Shown here piece after piece: positions 17,672 through 27,316 of a DNA stretch of 64,000 bases. The stretch comes from Ruania albidiflava DSM 18029 (GTDB lineage: Bacteria > Actinomycetota > Actinomycetes > Actinomycetales > Beutenbergiaceae). Positions within the stretch are counted from its first letter, which is position 1. Each line of letters opens with the position of its first letter. A model generated the notes under the pieces. The model was given only the letters and a program-made list of their open reading frames with translations, was not told where the DNA came from and did no database searches. The position numbers and the translations under genes are program-made. The stretch is from contig NZ_ATWL01000004.1 of assembly GCF_000421225.1 (NCBI RefSeq), forward strand, positions 186,001 to 250,000, read 5' to 3'.

Positions 17672-18199
17672 TCAGCCCGCGAGCCTGGACCGCCGGTGGC
17701 GGGCCACAGCGGCCTCGAGCTCCGCCTGGTAGCGCGGCCCCAGGTCCACGTCCTCGCCGTGCAGCTGCCAGTGCACCAGGTGCTCCACACAGAAGCCCGG
17801 TCGGCAGCGGCTGCAGGACATCGGCCGGGTGGGCCGGCGGAACCGCTGGTGCACGTGCCCGGCCGGGCACCGGCCCTCCCACGGGGCCGGGACGGTCGGT
17901 GCGTCTGCGGCCACGCACCGCTGCCCGCTGGCACCGATCTCCCTGGCGATGCGCCGCCACTTCGGCCCGTGCCCGGCGCGGGGACCGGCCAGCGCGTGCG
18001 CGACCTCGTGCAGCACGGTCTCGGTCACCTCCTCGGGGGAGTACAACGCGGTCAGGTGCCGGCTCAGGCTGATCACCCTCGTGTCGTACCGGCACAGCCC
18101 GGCGCGCCGCTTCGCGGAGTCGAACCGGAACGTCCACCGGCGCAGCCCGTGCGCGTCCATCAGTTCCCGGGCCAGGTCCCGTGCACCGGTCAGGTCCAT
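17672..18199 (-). CDS. SprT-like zinc metalloprotease-fold protein
   Basis: A protein of 175 residues. The zincin motif HEVAH (in VLHEVAHALAG) is followed by a downstream His in the right region, and the C-terminus has Cys pairs (CPAGH and CSRC) forming a probable zinc ribbon. Eukaryotic SPRTN cuts DNA-protein crosslinks; bacterial SprT-like proteins are not well understood. ATG start at 18199. Confidence 0.85.
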   Translation of the reverse strand: MDLTGARDLARELMDAHGLRRWTFRFDSAKRRAGLCRYDTRVISLSRHLTALYSPEEVTETVLHEVAHALAGPRAGHGPKWRRIAREIGASGQRCVAADAPTVPAPWEGRCPAGHVHQRFRRPTRPMSCSRCRPGFCVEHLVHWQLHGEDVDLGPRYQAELEAAVARHRRSRLAG

Positions 18200-18324
18200 C
18201 CTCCGCGCCCCTCTCTGCCGCCTACCGGGACGCTAGCACCGTGCGGTCACACCGCGGGCACCGGTTGTGGACAGAACCTGCGCAGCGCGCGGGACGGTGC
18301 GCCCGCCCGGACCTCACGCCATGG

Positions 18325-19440
18325 TCAGCCCTGGCTGGTCGGGGTTGCTGCGCCGTCAGGGTCGCCGGTGGTGCCACCCTCACCGGGCCCCCCCGACGGC
18401 GGTTGGTCACCGGGCTGCCCGGCAGGCGGCTGGCCGCTGGGCTGCTCCCCGGACGGGGGCTCACCGCCCCCGGGCCCCTCCTCGCCGCCGGGAGCGCCCT
18501 CGCCCCCGGGACCACCCTCGCCACCCTCGGGCGCTGCCCCACCGGTCGGCTCGGTCGAGGTGTCCACCCCCACGGTGAGCGAGACCGCAAGACCCGACTC
18601 CAGGTCCCCGGTGACGGTCGCGAGCTGGGAGGCCCCGCCGTCGTCCCCGAACACGTTGTCCGACTCCAGCGAGACCTGAGCGAGGTTGGTGACCGACTGC
18701 TCGTACCCGGTCGTGGCGTACACCTGCTGGCAGACGTCCTCCGGCAGAGCCACCTGGGAGGTGGCGATCGCGTTCGTGGACTCGGTGATGTCCTCCTCGG
18801 CGGAGTAGACCTCGAAGTGGATGTGCGGCCAGCGGCCCGAGTAGCACGCCGGGAAGATGCTGGTGAAGGTGACCCGGCCGTCCTCGTCGGCCACCTGCAC
18901 CCCGCGCAGATAGTTCTCCTCGGTGATGCCCTCGGAGTACAGCGAGTACTGCCCGGCCCGGGTGCAGTGCCACACGTACACCGCCACCCCGGCGAACGGC
19001 GCGCCGCCGCCTGCGAGGTCGAGGATGGTCAGGTCCAGGGTCATCGGCACACCTTCGGCCACGCCGGACGCCTCGCCGAAGCTGGTGGTGATGTCGCTGC
19101 GCACGATCCCGCTCTCGGTGAGCACGTCCGGACCGTTCGACCCGTCACCGGGGTAGGGGCCGGCGGTCTCGTCCGGGATCTCGGTCAGGTCGCCGGCCAG
19201 GTCGTCGGTCGCGGTGCTACCGGAGGCGTCGGCGCTGCAGGCTGCCAGGGTCAGGCCCGCCGCCCCGGCACCGAGCAGCCCGAACAGGTTCCGCCGGCTG
19301 AGCACGGTCACCACGTCGAACGCGAGCCCCTGGTCCTCGACGTCCTCCTCCGGGTACGGCAGCGGGCGACCCTCGTAGGTGGGGTGCTCGGCCTGGAACG
19401 GGACGGCAGTGCGGAGGAAGCGGTTCAGTTCTGTGTCCAT
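18325..19440 (-). CDS. Exported intradiol ring-cleavage dioxygenase-like lipoprotein
   Basis: A protein of 371 residues. After a 47-residue cytoplasmic leader comes a Tat-like signal (S-R-R-N-L-F at 48-53) ending in a lipobox LTLAAC with Cys68, so the enzyme is probably folded before export and then lipid-anchored. The intradiol dioxygenase core shows the two iron-binding His in PHIHFEV (206 and 208) and candidate Tyr ligands near 165-168 and at 200. The last about 80 residues are a Gly/Glu/Pro-rich tail of low complexity. Cytoplasmic relatives open catechols; these exported versions are widespread in actinobacteria but their substrate is not established. Confidence 0.85.
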   Translation of the reverse strand: MDTELNRFLRTAVPFQAEHPTYEGRPLPYPEEDVEDQGLAFDVVTVLSRRNLFGLLGAGAAGLTLAACSADASGSTATDDLAGDLTEIPDETAGPYPGDGSNGPDVLTESGIVRSDITTSFGEASGVAEGVPMTLDLTILDLAGGGAPFAGVAVYVWHCTRAGQYSLYSEGITEENYLRGVQVADEDGRVTFTSIFPACYSGRWPHIHFEVYSAEEDITESTNAIATSQVALPEDVCQQVYATTGYEQSVTNLAQVSLESDNVFGDDGGASQLATVTGDLESGLAVSLTVGVDTSTEPTGGAAPEGGEGGPGGEGAPGGEEGPGGGEPPSGEQPSGQPPAGQPGDQPPSGGPGEGGTTGDPDGAATPTSQG

Positions 19441-19481
19441 GGCCGCGAACCTACGGACCGAACCCGCAGAGAGGCTGGGTG

Positions 19482-20906
19482 CTACCTGGGAACAGCCCCA
19501 GGATCGTCGTGGCCGCCCGGATCCTCCGGGCCGCGCACCCCGCCCGGGGCCTCCGGGCGGGGTGCCTCGCCTGTCCTGCCTGTCTCGCCGGCAGCGTCCG
19601 CAGCTTCTGCACCGTCCGCAGTCTCCGCACCGTCGGCAGCGGGCCCGCCGTGCACCTGCACCAGCCGGATCCGGCGCCCGGCAACGGCCACCACCTCCAG
19701 GGTGCGCGTGCCCACCGGCACCCGGTCGCCGACCTGCGCCAGGCGGCCGAGCGTGCTCAGCAGGTACCCGGCGACCGTCTCGTAGGGGCCGTCCTCCAGC
19801 GGGACGCCGCTGGCGGCGGTGAACTCCTCGATGGTCAGCCCGGCGTCGTAGGTGTCCGCCGCCCGGCTCGGCTCCTGCGGGTCGTACTCGTCCCGGATGT
19901 CCCCGACGATCTCCTCCATCACGTCCTCCATCGTGATGATGCCGTCGGTGCCGCCGTACTCGTCCACCACCACTGCGAGCTGGGTGTGCGACCGCTGCAT
20001 CGCCGACAGGCAGGTGAGCAGCGGGTTGGTCGAGGGCAGGTGCACGATGCGGCGGGCCAGGGTGGCCACTGTGGTGCTGCTGGCGGTGCCGGCCGGCGGC
20101 TGCAGCACGTCGCGCACGTGCACGAAGCCGAGCACCTCGTCGAAGTCGGCACCTGTGACCGGGTAACGCGAGTACGGGTGGGCGCGGATCTCTTCAGCGG
20201 CCTCGGTCAAGGGCAGGCCGCCGTGCAGGAACGCCACCTCGCCACGGGGGCGCATCGCCTCTGCCACGGACCGGTCCGAGGCGCGGAACACGTCTGCCAG
20301 CAGCTGTCGCTCACCGTCGGGCAGCCCCTCGTGCGCGATCACGATGTCCCGCAGCTCCTCCTCGGAGAGATCCTCGCTGCGCGCCGACGGGTCCCCGCCG
20401 AGCAGCCGTACCACTGCGTTCGTGGAGCGGGACAGCAGCCAGATCACCGGCCGCATCGCGGTGGCGAACCGGTCCAGCGGCGGCGCCACGGCCAGGGCGA
20501 ACTGCTCCGAGCGTTGCAGCGCCAACCGTTTCGGCACCAGCTCCCCGAGCACCAGGGACGCGTAGGCGATCAGCAGGGTGAGCACGATCAGCGCCGTCGT
20601 GGCCGAGGCCCGCTCCGGCAGCCCGAGGTCGACCAGCAGCGGGGCGAAGTCCGGGGCGATGGTGGAGGCACCGTAGGCTGCGGAGAAGAACCCAGCGACC
20701 GTCACGCCGATCTGTACGGCGGACAGGAACCGGTTCGGGTCCCGGGCGACCGACGCTACCCGCCGCCCCCGAGGTCCCCGCTCGTCCAGCCGGCGGATCT
20801 GGCTCTCCCGGAGGGAGACCAGCGCGAACTCGGTGCCCGCGAACACACCGCCGAGCAGGATGAACAGCAGGACCAGCCCGATGTTGCCCCAGGTCTCGGC
20901 GTCCAT
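19482..20906 (-). CDS. CNNM/hemolysin-family transporter with CBS pair and CorC/HlyC domain
   Basis: A protein of 474 residues: an N-terminal DUF21/CNNM transmembrane domain (about 1-190), a pair of CBS domains (containing HSQL-like regulatory loops and the stretch VVVDEYGGTDGIITMEDVME), and a C-terminal CorC_HlyC domain. The last about 45 residues are Ala/Gly/Glu/Pro-rich. Members are linked to Mg2+/Co2+ efflux or regulation of magnesium transport, with the CBS pair sensing nucleotides. ATG at 20906 starts MDAETWGNI; an earlier ATG at 20972 would add residues unlike the family. Confidence 0.88.
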   Translation of the reverse strand: MDAETWGNIGLVLLFILLGGVFAGTEFALVSLRESQIRRLDERGPRGRRVASVARDPNRFLSAVQIGVTVAGFFSAAYGASTIAPDFAPLLVDLGLPERASATTALIVLTLLIAYASLVLGELVPKRLALQRSEQFALAVAPPLDRFATAMRPVIWLLSRSTNAVVRLLGGDPSARSEDLSEEELRDIVIAHEGLPDGERQLLADVFRASDRSVAEAMRPRGEVAFLHGGLPLTEAAEEIRAHPYSRYPVTGADFDEVLGFVHVRDVLQPPAGTASSTTVATLARRIVHLPSTNPLLTCLSAMQRSHTQLAVVVDEYGGTDGIITMEDVMEEIVGDIRDEYDPQEPSRAADTYDAGLTIEEFTAASGVPLEDGPYETVAGYLLSTLGRLAQVGDRVPVGTRTLEVVAVAGRRIRLVQVHGGPAADGAETADGAEAADAAGETGRTGEAPRPEAPGGVRGPEDPGGHDDPGAVPR

Positions 20907-20944
20907 CAGGTGTCCGGATGTCGACTCTTCATCCCCTGATCTTA

Positions 20945-21012
20945 CGGTCGCGAACGCCCTGGTTTGCGGCATGAATCGGTTCAGCAGCCGCGAAGGCGAG
21001 CGTTCGCGACCG
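20945..21012. repeat. Inverted repeat with 13-bp perfect arms
   Basis: CGGTCGCGAACGC at 20945-20957 is repeated in inverse orientation at 21000-21012, enclosing 42 bases that themselves contain a GCGGC/GCCGC pair. It lies just downstream of the hrpA stop and upstream of the CNNM gene, so a terminator for hrpA is a reasonable role. Confidence 0.55.
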
Positions 21013-21032
21013 GGGTGGGTGGGGGTAGGTGG

Positions 21033-24000
21033 TCAGGCGTCCGCGAGGGCCTTGCGGATCCGCTTCTCCGAGACGGTCACCGGGGTGCCCAGCTGCTGGG
21101 CGAAGAAGCTTACCCGCAGCTCCTCCAGCTGCCAGCGGACCGGGGCCAGCCGCGCAGCGCGCACCGGCTCGTGCTCCGCGCTGCGCACCGCCGACCACCA
21201 CGCGTCGGACAGCTCGCCGATCTTCCAGGCCAGGTCCGCGTCCCGGTGCGGGTTCGCCTCCGCCTTCTCCAACCGCAGGACGGCGGCCCTCAGGTACCGA
21301 GGCAGGTGCACCAGCTGCTGAGGCGGGGTGTCTCTCAGGTAACCGGCGTGCACCAGGGAGGCATGCTGGTCGCGCACATCGGTGAGCACGTTCAGCAGCG
21401 CCATCGACGTGGTCTGCTTGATCGTCTGGTCCAGCTCCCGGGAGCGGGTCTGGATCGTGGTGGCCAGGTCCGCGATGCGCTGCACCTCGTCCTCGAAGGA
21501 GTCCCGCAGCGAGGCCACCAGCTCCTCGAACGCCTGCCGGGTGCGCACCTGTGCCAGGTCGTGACCGGTGGTCAGGGCGGCGACCGCTGCCGCCTGCAGG
21601 TCCGCCACCAGTGCGTCCGTGTTCCGGTACGGGCTCGCCGCCAGCGTCAGCGACTGCGTGCCACTCCACCGCGAGGTGACCCGGGTCGTGGGTAGTGCCA
21701 GGTCCAGCGTCAGCAGCTGCGCCACCCCGCGTCGGTGCTCGATCGCCTGCCGGGCGGCGTCGGTGAGCACCCGCAGCCCGACTGTGGCCCCTTCGGCCAC
21801 CAGCGCCGGGTAGCCGCGCACCTCCAACCCGCCCGGACCGGTGGAGGTGACCGTCGCCGGGATGCGGCCTGGCTCCGGCCAGCCGGTCAGGCCGCCGACC
21901 TCCGTCAGTCCCGGGGAGGTCACCCCCGCACCGGCCGGGCCGGAGCCCACGCCGGCCGCACCAGACCCACCCGGCCCCGCGGCCGGCCCACCTGCTCGAC
22001 CCCTACCCCGGGTGCGCGGATCGCTCGGCCGGGCTGCGCCGTCGTCGGCTGCGGCGTGCAACGCCCCGCGCACGGCATCCCGCACCGCGGCGGCGGACTG
22101 CTGGGCCAGCTGCCGCTGCAGCAGCACCAGCTCCCGGCTGGTGCCGAGCACCTGACCGCGCTCGTCGTGCACCTGGAAGAGCATCCGCAGGTGCGCAGGC
22201 AGCCGATCGACGTCCACATCCTCCTCGGTGACCTCCACCTGCCGCAGCTCTCGGGCCGCGGCCGCGAACGCCGCCAGGAACGAGGGCGCCCCCTGAGGTG
22301 CGGGCGCCACCTGCGACCACTCCGGCAGCTGCTCGACGATCTGCGCCGCCGTGTCCGGTGCCGGTACCAGGCGGGTCCGCAGCCGCTTCGGCAGCGCCCG
22401 GATGGTGGCCACCGCCAGCTCATCCAGCAGACCGGGCACCATCCAGTCGAACCCGTCCGGGCGGACCTGGGCGAGCACCGCGATCGGGATGTGCACGCAC
22501 ACCCCGTCCAGCTCGGTGCCCGGTTCGAACTGGTAGGTCAGCGGCAGGGTGAGGTCGCCCTGGCGCCAGGTGTCCGGGAACGCGCCCGGATCCAGCTCCT
22601 CGGCGCGGGGCAGCAGCAGCTCGGTGGTGAAGGACAGCAGGTCCGGCTGCTCGCCGCGGGTGCGCTTCCACCAGGAGTCGAAGTGCCGCGCCGAGGTGAC
22701 GTGCTCCGGGATGCGCTCGTCGTAGAAGTCGAACAGGCCCTGCTCGTCGATCAGCAGGTCCCGGCGGCGCTCGCGGGCCTGCACCGCTTCCGCCTCGGCG
22801 AGCAGAGTTGAGTTCTCGGCGAAGAACGTGTGGTGGGTGCGCCAGTCGCCCTCCACCAACCCCTGCCGGATGAACATCTCCCGGGCCAGCTCCGGGTCCA
22901 CGCGGCCCAGCGGCACCCGGCGCTCGGCCACGATCGGCAGCCCGTAGAGGAGCACCTTCTCCTTGACCATCGCCGCACCTTGCTTGGACGACCAGTACGG
23001 CTCGGAGTAGGCGCGCTTGACCACGTGCTCAGCCAGCGGCTCCGCCCACTCCGGCCGGATCCGGGCCACGGTGCGGGCGAACAGCCGGGAGGTCTCCACC
23101 AGCTCGGCGGCCATCACCCAGGCCGGGGTCTTCTTCGCCAGGTGCGAGCCGGGGAAGACCACGAACTTCGCACCACGAGCACCGGTGTACTCCCGGCGCC
23201 GCTCGTCCCAGTAGCCCAGCTGGGACAGCAGCCCGGACAACAGCGCCTGGTGCACAGAGTCGGCACGGCCAGGGTCGTCCTTGTGGTCTTCCCGGTGCGA
23301 CCAAGACAGGCCCAGCTGCTTGGCCATCTGCCGCAGCTGGGTGTGCACGTCCTGCCACTCCCGGATCCGCAGGAAGTGCAGGTACTCCGCCTTGCACAGC
23401 CGGCGGAACGCCGAGCCGGACAGCTCCCGCTGCTTCTCGCCCAGGTACTCCCACAGGTTGAGCAGCGCGAGGAAGTCCGAGGTCGGGTCGGCGAACCGGC
23501 GGTGCTTCTCGTCCGCGGCCTGCTGGTGATCGGCAGGCCGCTCGCGCACGTCCTGCACGCTCAGCCCGGCCACGATGATCATCACCTCACGCAGGCAGCC
23601 CAGTCGGGAGGCCTCCACGATCATCCGACCCATCCGCGGGTCGATCGGCAGCTGGGCCAGCGCGCGGCCGGTCTTGGTCAGCCGGTTCTGCTCGTCCACG
23701 GCACCGAGCTCGGCGAGCAGCTGGGTACCGTCCTTGATGGCCCGGGAGTCGGGGGAGTCGAGGAAGTCGAACTTCGCCACGTCGCCCAGGCCGATCGCGG
23801 CCATCTGCAGGATCACCGACGCCAGCGAGGTGCGCAGGATCTCCGGTTCGGTGAACTCCGGGCGGGACTCGTAGTCGGACTTCGAGTACAGCCGGATGCA
23901 GATGCCGTCGGCCACCCGCCCGCACCGGCCGGCCCGCTGGTTGGCGCTGGCCTGGCTGATCGGCTCGATCGGCAGCCGCTGCACCTTGGTGCGCGTGGAG

Positions 24001-25313
24001 TAGCGAGAGATGCGGGCGGTGCCGGTGTCGATCACGTACCGGATGCCCGGCACGGTCAGGGACGTCTCGGCCACGTTCGTGGCGATCACGATCCGTCGGG
24101 TGGTGTGCGGTTGGAACACCCGGTGCTGCTCGGCCGCGGAGAGCCGCGCGTACAGCGGGATCACCTCGACGGCGTCCGCGGCGTGCGCAGAGGCTCTCGC
24201 CGCTCCAGGGCTCACGTACCGCTCGCGCAGGTGACGGGCCAGGGCCTCGGTGGCGTCCCGGATCTCCCGTTCCCCGGAGCAGAACACCAGGATGTCCCCG
24301 GGGCCGGCGGCCATCAGCTCATCAGCAGCCAGGCAGATCCCGGTCGGCTGGTCCAGCTCGTCCTCTTCGCCACCCGGGCCGCCCCGCCCGCGTGCGCCCG
24401 TCTCGTCTAGGAGAGCGCTACGGGAGGCGCCCGGTCCGCTCGAGGAGGCTGCGCCGTCGTCCTCCTCGGCATCCGGGACCAGCGGGCGGTACCGCACCTC
24501 GACCGGGTAGGTGCGCCCGGACACCTCGATCACCGGCGCCGGCCGGCCCGGCTGGCCGAAATACTTGGCGAACCGTTCGGAGTCGATGGTCGCGGAGGTG
24601 ACGATAACCTTCAGGTCCGGCCGCTGGGGCAGCAGCTGGTGCAGGTAACCCATGAGGAAGTCGATGTTCAGCGACCGCTCGTGCGCCTCGTCCACGATGA
24701 TCGTGTCGTAGCGGCGCAGCATCGGATCACGCTGGATCTCCGCGAGCAGGATGCCGTCGGTCATCACCTTCACCAGCGTGGTGGGCGAGACCTGGTCGGT
24801 GAACCGCACCTGGTAGCCCACCACGTCGCCGAGCTCGACCGCCAGCTCCTCGCTGAGCCGTTCAGCCACGGTGCGGGCAGCGATCCGCCGCGGCTGGGTG
24901 TGCCCGATGGTGCCGGTGATCCCGCGGCCGAGCTCCAGGCAGATCTTCGGGATCTGGGTGGTCTTCCCGGACCCGGTGGCACCGGCCACGATCACCACCT
25001 GGTGGTCGCGGATCGCGGCGGCGATGTCCTCGGAGCGTGCGGAGACCGGCAGCTGCGGCGGGTAGGTGATCCGTGGGACGGCGGCTCTGCGGGCCTCGAT
25101 CTGTTCGGGGGACAGCGGCCGGAACGCGGGCTTGGGGTGCCGGCGTGCATGCCGACGGCGGGAGGAGCCCCGGGAGCGGCCCTTGCCTTGGTCGCGGCGT
25201 GGTGGGCGCGCCGGGCCGGTGGCGTCCGCGGGCGGTTGCTGCCCGGACCGGCGGGAGCGGTCGCCGGGGCGCCCGGCGGACCGGGTTCTGCTGCGCGGGT
25301 TCTGCTCACTCAC
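21033..25313 (-). CDS. hrpA: ATP-dependent RNA helicase HrpA
   Basis: A protein of 1426 residues. A basic Arg-rich N-terminus of about 65 residues precedes the DEAH helicase core: Walker A GATGSGKT (111-118), motif II DEAH (208-211), then the helicase C, HA2, OB and C-terminal DUF3418 regions expected of full-length HrpA. In E. coli HrpA acts on mRNA and on stalled ribosomes. A Gly/Ala/Pro-rich insertion interrupts the C-terminal region (around the part encoded near 21950) and another low-complexity loop lies near 24400. Start GTG at 25313 with a modest GGGA upstream. Confidence 0.95.
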   Translation of the reverse strand: MSEQNPRSRTRSAGRPGDRSRRSGQQPPADATGPARPPRRDQGKGRSRGSSRRRHARRHPKPAFRPLSPEQIEARRAAVPRITYPPQLPVSARSEDIAAAIRDHQVVIVAGATGSGKTTQIPKICLELGRGITGTIGHTQPRRIAARTVAERLSEELAVELGDVVGYQVRFTDQVSPTTLVKVMTDGILLAEIQRDPMLRRYDTIIVDEAHERSLNIDFLMGYLHQLLPQRPDLKVIVTSATIDSERFAKYFGQPGRPAPVIEVSGRTYPVEVRYRPLVPDAEEDDGAASSSGPGASRSALLDETGARGRGGPGGEEDELDQPTGICLAADELMAAGPGDILVFCSGEREIRDATEALARHLRERYVSPGAARASAHAADAVEVIPLYARLSAAEQHRVFQPHTTRRIVIATNVAETSLTVPGIRYVIDTGTARISRYSTRTKVQRLPIEPISQASANQRAGRCGRVADGICIRLYSKSDYESRPEFTEPEILRTSLASVILQMAAIGLGDVAKFDFLDSPDSRAIKDGTQLLAELGAVDEQNRLTKTGRALAQLPIDPRMGRMIVEASRLGCLREVMIIVAGLSVQDVRERPADHQQAADEKHRRFADPTSDFLALLNLWEYLGEKQRELSGSAFRRLCKAEYLHFLRIREWQDVHTQLRQMAKQLGLSWSHREDHKDDPGRADSVHQALLSGLLSQLGYWDERRREYTGARGAKFVVFPGSHLAKKTPAWVMAAELVETSRLFARTVARIRPEWAEPLAEHVVKRAYSEPYWSSKQGAAMVKEKVLLYGLPIVAERRVPLGRVDPELAREMFIRQGLVEGDWRTHHTFFAENSTLLAEAEAVQARERRRDLLIDEQGLFDFYDERIPEHVTSARHFDSWWKRTRGEQPDLLSFTTELLLPRAEELDPGAFPDTWRQGDLTLPLTYQFEPGTELDGVCVHIPIAVLAQVRPDGFDWMVPGLLDELAVATIRALPKRLRTRLVPAPDTAAQIVEQLPEWSQVAPAPQGAPSFLAAFAAAARELRQVEVTEEDVDVDRLPAHLRMLFQVHDERGQVLGTSRELVLLQRQLAQQSAAAVRDAVRGALHAAADDGAARPSDPRTRGRGRAGGPAAGPGGSGAAGVGSGPAGAGVTSPGLTEVGGLTGWPEPGRIPATVTSTGPGGLEVRGYPALVAEGATVGLRVLTDAARQAIEHRRGVAQLLTLDLALPTTRVTSRWSGTQSLTLAASPYRNTDALVADLQAAAVAALTTGHDLAQVRTRQAFEELVASLRDSFEDEVQRIADLATTIQTRSRELDQTIKQTTSMALLNVLTDVRDQHASLVHAGYLRDTPPQQLVHLPRYLRAAVLRLEKAEANPHRDADLAWKIGELSDAWWSAVRSAEHEPVRAARLAPVRWQLEELRVSFFAQQLGTPVTVSEKRIRKALADA

Positions 25314-25404
25314 CGTGTCCCATTGTCACCGATGCGGCCGGCGGGCTGGCCAGCCGATTTCCGGCGGGTGCGCGGTCCGCGGGTGGTGACCCCCGCTCCC
25401 GGCT

Positions 25405-25450
25405 ATGGAGGCACTCCTGAGACACCGAGGCGTTCTTCTCCTGCCTCCAT
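25405..25450. repeat. Hairpin in the intergenic region upstream of hrpA
   Basis: ATGGAGGCA at 25405-25413 pairs perfectly with TGCCTCCAT at 25442-25450. Immediately after it is a GGAG-TAC-CTCC repeat and a segment partly complementary to the loop. It sits in the 180-base gap between the response regulator stop and the hrpA start, where termination of the upstream operon would be expected. Confidence 0.45.
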
Positions 25451-25493
25451 GTCACAGGAGTACCTCCGCATCGGTGCGTCTCGCGGCGCGGGT

Positions 25494-26126
25494 TCAGCGG
25501 CGCGGCAGCAGGGCGTGGCTCCAGGCGATCACCACAGCGTTGGTGCGGTCCCGTGCCCCGAGCTTGGCGATCAGGTTGGCCACGTGGCTGCGGACTGTCT
25601 CCACTCCGATCACCAGCTCGGCAGCGATCTCAGCGTTGGTGTATCCCTCGGCGACGAGCGAGAGCACCTCCAGCTCCCGGTCGCTGGGCCGCGGACCGGA
25701 CCAGGTGGCCGCCGGGGTGGCGGTGAGCAGCTCGCGCACCTGCTGCGGGAAGACCAGGCTGTCCCCAGAGGCGACGGTGCGCACCGCGCCGACGACCTGC
25801 TCCGCAGTGCTGCGCTTGAGCAGGAACCCGGCGGCTCCGACGCGCAGCGCGGCCTGCACGTAGTCGTCGTTGCCGAACGTGGTCAGCACCAACACCGCTG
25901 GTGGGTCATCGGCGCGCAGCAGCAGCTCGGTGGCCCGGATACCGTCCAGGTGGGGCATGCGCACGTCCATCACCACCACGTCCGGGCGGCTGCGCCGGGC
26001 GGCCTCGATCCCCGCGGCACCGTCCCCGGCCTCGGCCACCACCTCGATGTCCGGTTCGGCCTGCAGGATCATCGCGATGCCCTGCCGGATCAGCGGTTCG
26101 TCGTCGACCAGCAGCACGGTGATCAT
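25494..26126 (-). CDS. NarL/LuxR-type response regulator
   Basis: A protein of 210 residues. The receiver domain has the acidic pocket (VDDEP), the phosphoacceptor Asp in VVMDVRMP and the conserved Lys in GFLLKRS. A C-terminal LuxR helix-turn-helix follows (RELEVLSLVAEGYTNAEIA, then ETVRSHVANLIAKLGARDR). The ATG overlaps the stop of the histidine kinase gene by ATGA, so the partners are fixed. Target genes are unknown; the operon's own first gene is a natural candidate. Confidence 0.93.
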   Translation of the reverse strand: MITVLLVDDEPLIRQGIAMILQAEPDIEVVAEAGDGAAGIEAARRSRPDVVVMDVRMPHLDGIRATELLLRADDPPAVLVLTTFGNDDYVQAALRVGAAGFLLKRSTAEQVVGAVRTVASGDSLVFPQQVRELLTATPAATWSGPRPSDRELEVLSLVAEGYTNAEIAAELVIGVETVRSHVANLIAKLGARDRTNAVVIAWSHALLPRR

Positions 26127-27316
26127 CGCGTCGTCTCCTCAGTTGCCGGTGCCGGAAGCAGCGCCTCGACCCGCCAGCTGTGTGCACTCGCCCCGGCCCG
26201 CACCGTGCCATCGAGCAGCGCGGCCCGCTCCTGCATGCCGAGGATGCCGCGGCCGCCGCTGGGCTGAGCGTCGTGGCCTGCAGCAGCGGCGGGGTTGTCC
26301 ACCTGGAGCCGCAGCGATCTGTCGTCCTGCGTGATCGCGACGCTGACGGCACCGGGCTCGCCGTGCCGGTGGGCGTTGGTCAGCGCCTCGGCCAGGATGT
26401 CCAGCATCGCGTCCCAGACCAGCCGAGGAACACGCCCGTGGTCCTGGTGCACCTCGATCGTCAGGCCGGCGGTCCGGTGCTTGGCCAGCAGCGTCGGCAG
26501 ATCCTCCCGCACGGACCGGGCTGGTGGGGTCTGTGGGTCGCGGAGCAGGCCGAGCAGGTGGTCGAGCTCGGCCTGGGCGTCACGTGCGGTGCTTTCGATC
26601 GCTTGCAGAGCGCCGGCAGCGCGGTCCGGGTGGGCACTGACCACCCGGCTGGCGGCTGCCGCTTGGATGCCGATGATGGACAGTGCGTGCCCGATCCCGT
26701 CGTGCAGCTCGCGGGCCAGCACAGTGTGCCGACGTTCTGCGGCGAGCCGGTGCTCCGCCAGGGCCAGCCGGTCCGCCGCCGTCGGGCCGAGCAGCACCGG
26801 TGCCAGCCGCACTGCGATGCCGCCGGCGAGCGCCGGCCCAGCCACGGTCGCAACGAGCATGGCCAGGCCGCCGAGGAGAGCCGACCACCAGGTGGCGCCC
26901 AGTCCGACAGGTTCGAGGAGGTCGAGACGGTCTTGCCCCAGCGCCCAGAACGTCACCGCCGCACCGGGCAGCAGGCCGAGGACGCAGAATCCGGTGCTCA
27001 ACCCGGCAAGTGCGTGCAGCACGGTCCACGCCGCGCTGCGTGAGCGGTGTGCCCAGCTCCGCGACTCGGCGAGCAGCGGCGAGCCTACGCTGAGGAGCGT
27101 GCGGGCCGCGGTGACCTGGATCTCCCGCACCCCGGGCAGCAGCCCGACGCCTGCCCCGACCAGCAGGACGGCGAGCAGCCCCCACGCCAGCCCGTCGCGC
27201 AGGTCGGTGCCGCCAGAGGCGGAGACGGCCAGGACCGCACCGAGCACTCCGGCCGCCAGGCCGATAGCAGCGCCGAGCATCAGCCAGGCGCCGCGCATCA
27301 GTGTGGTGCGGATCAT
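26123..27316 (-). CDS. DesK/NarX-type sensor histidine kinase
   Basis: A protein of 397 residues. The N-terminal half carries about four membrane helices with short loops, so it probably senses a membrane or envelope signal. The HisKA_3 phosphoacceptor motif is ARELHDGIGHALS, followed by the HATPase region with ALTNAHRH and GGRGILGMQER. Its ATG at 27316 overlaps the stop of the membrane protein gene by ATGA, and its own stop overlaps the response regulator start. This gives a three-gene operon. Confidence 0.9.
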   Translation of the reverse strand: MIRTTLMRGAWLMLGAAIGLAAGVLGAVLAVSASGGTDLRDGLAWGLLAVLLVGAGVGLLPGVREIQVTAARTLLSVGSPLLAESRSWAHRSRSAAWTVLHALAGLSTGFCVLGLLPGAAVTFWALGQDRLDLLEPVGLGATWWSALLGGLAMLVATVAGPALAGGIAVRLAPVLLGPTAADRLALAEHRLAAERRHTVLARELHDGIGHALSIIGIQAAAASRVVSAHPDRAAGALQAIESTARDAQAELDHLLGLLRDPQTPPARSVREDLPTLLAKHRTAGLTIEVHQDHGRVPRLVWDAMLDILAEALTNAHRHGEPGAVSVAITQDDRSLRLQVDNPAAAAGHDAQPSGGRGILGMQERAALLDGTVRAGASAHSWRVEALLPAPATEETTR

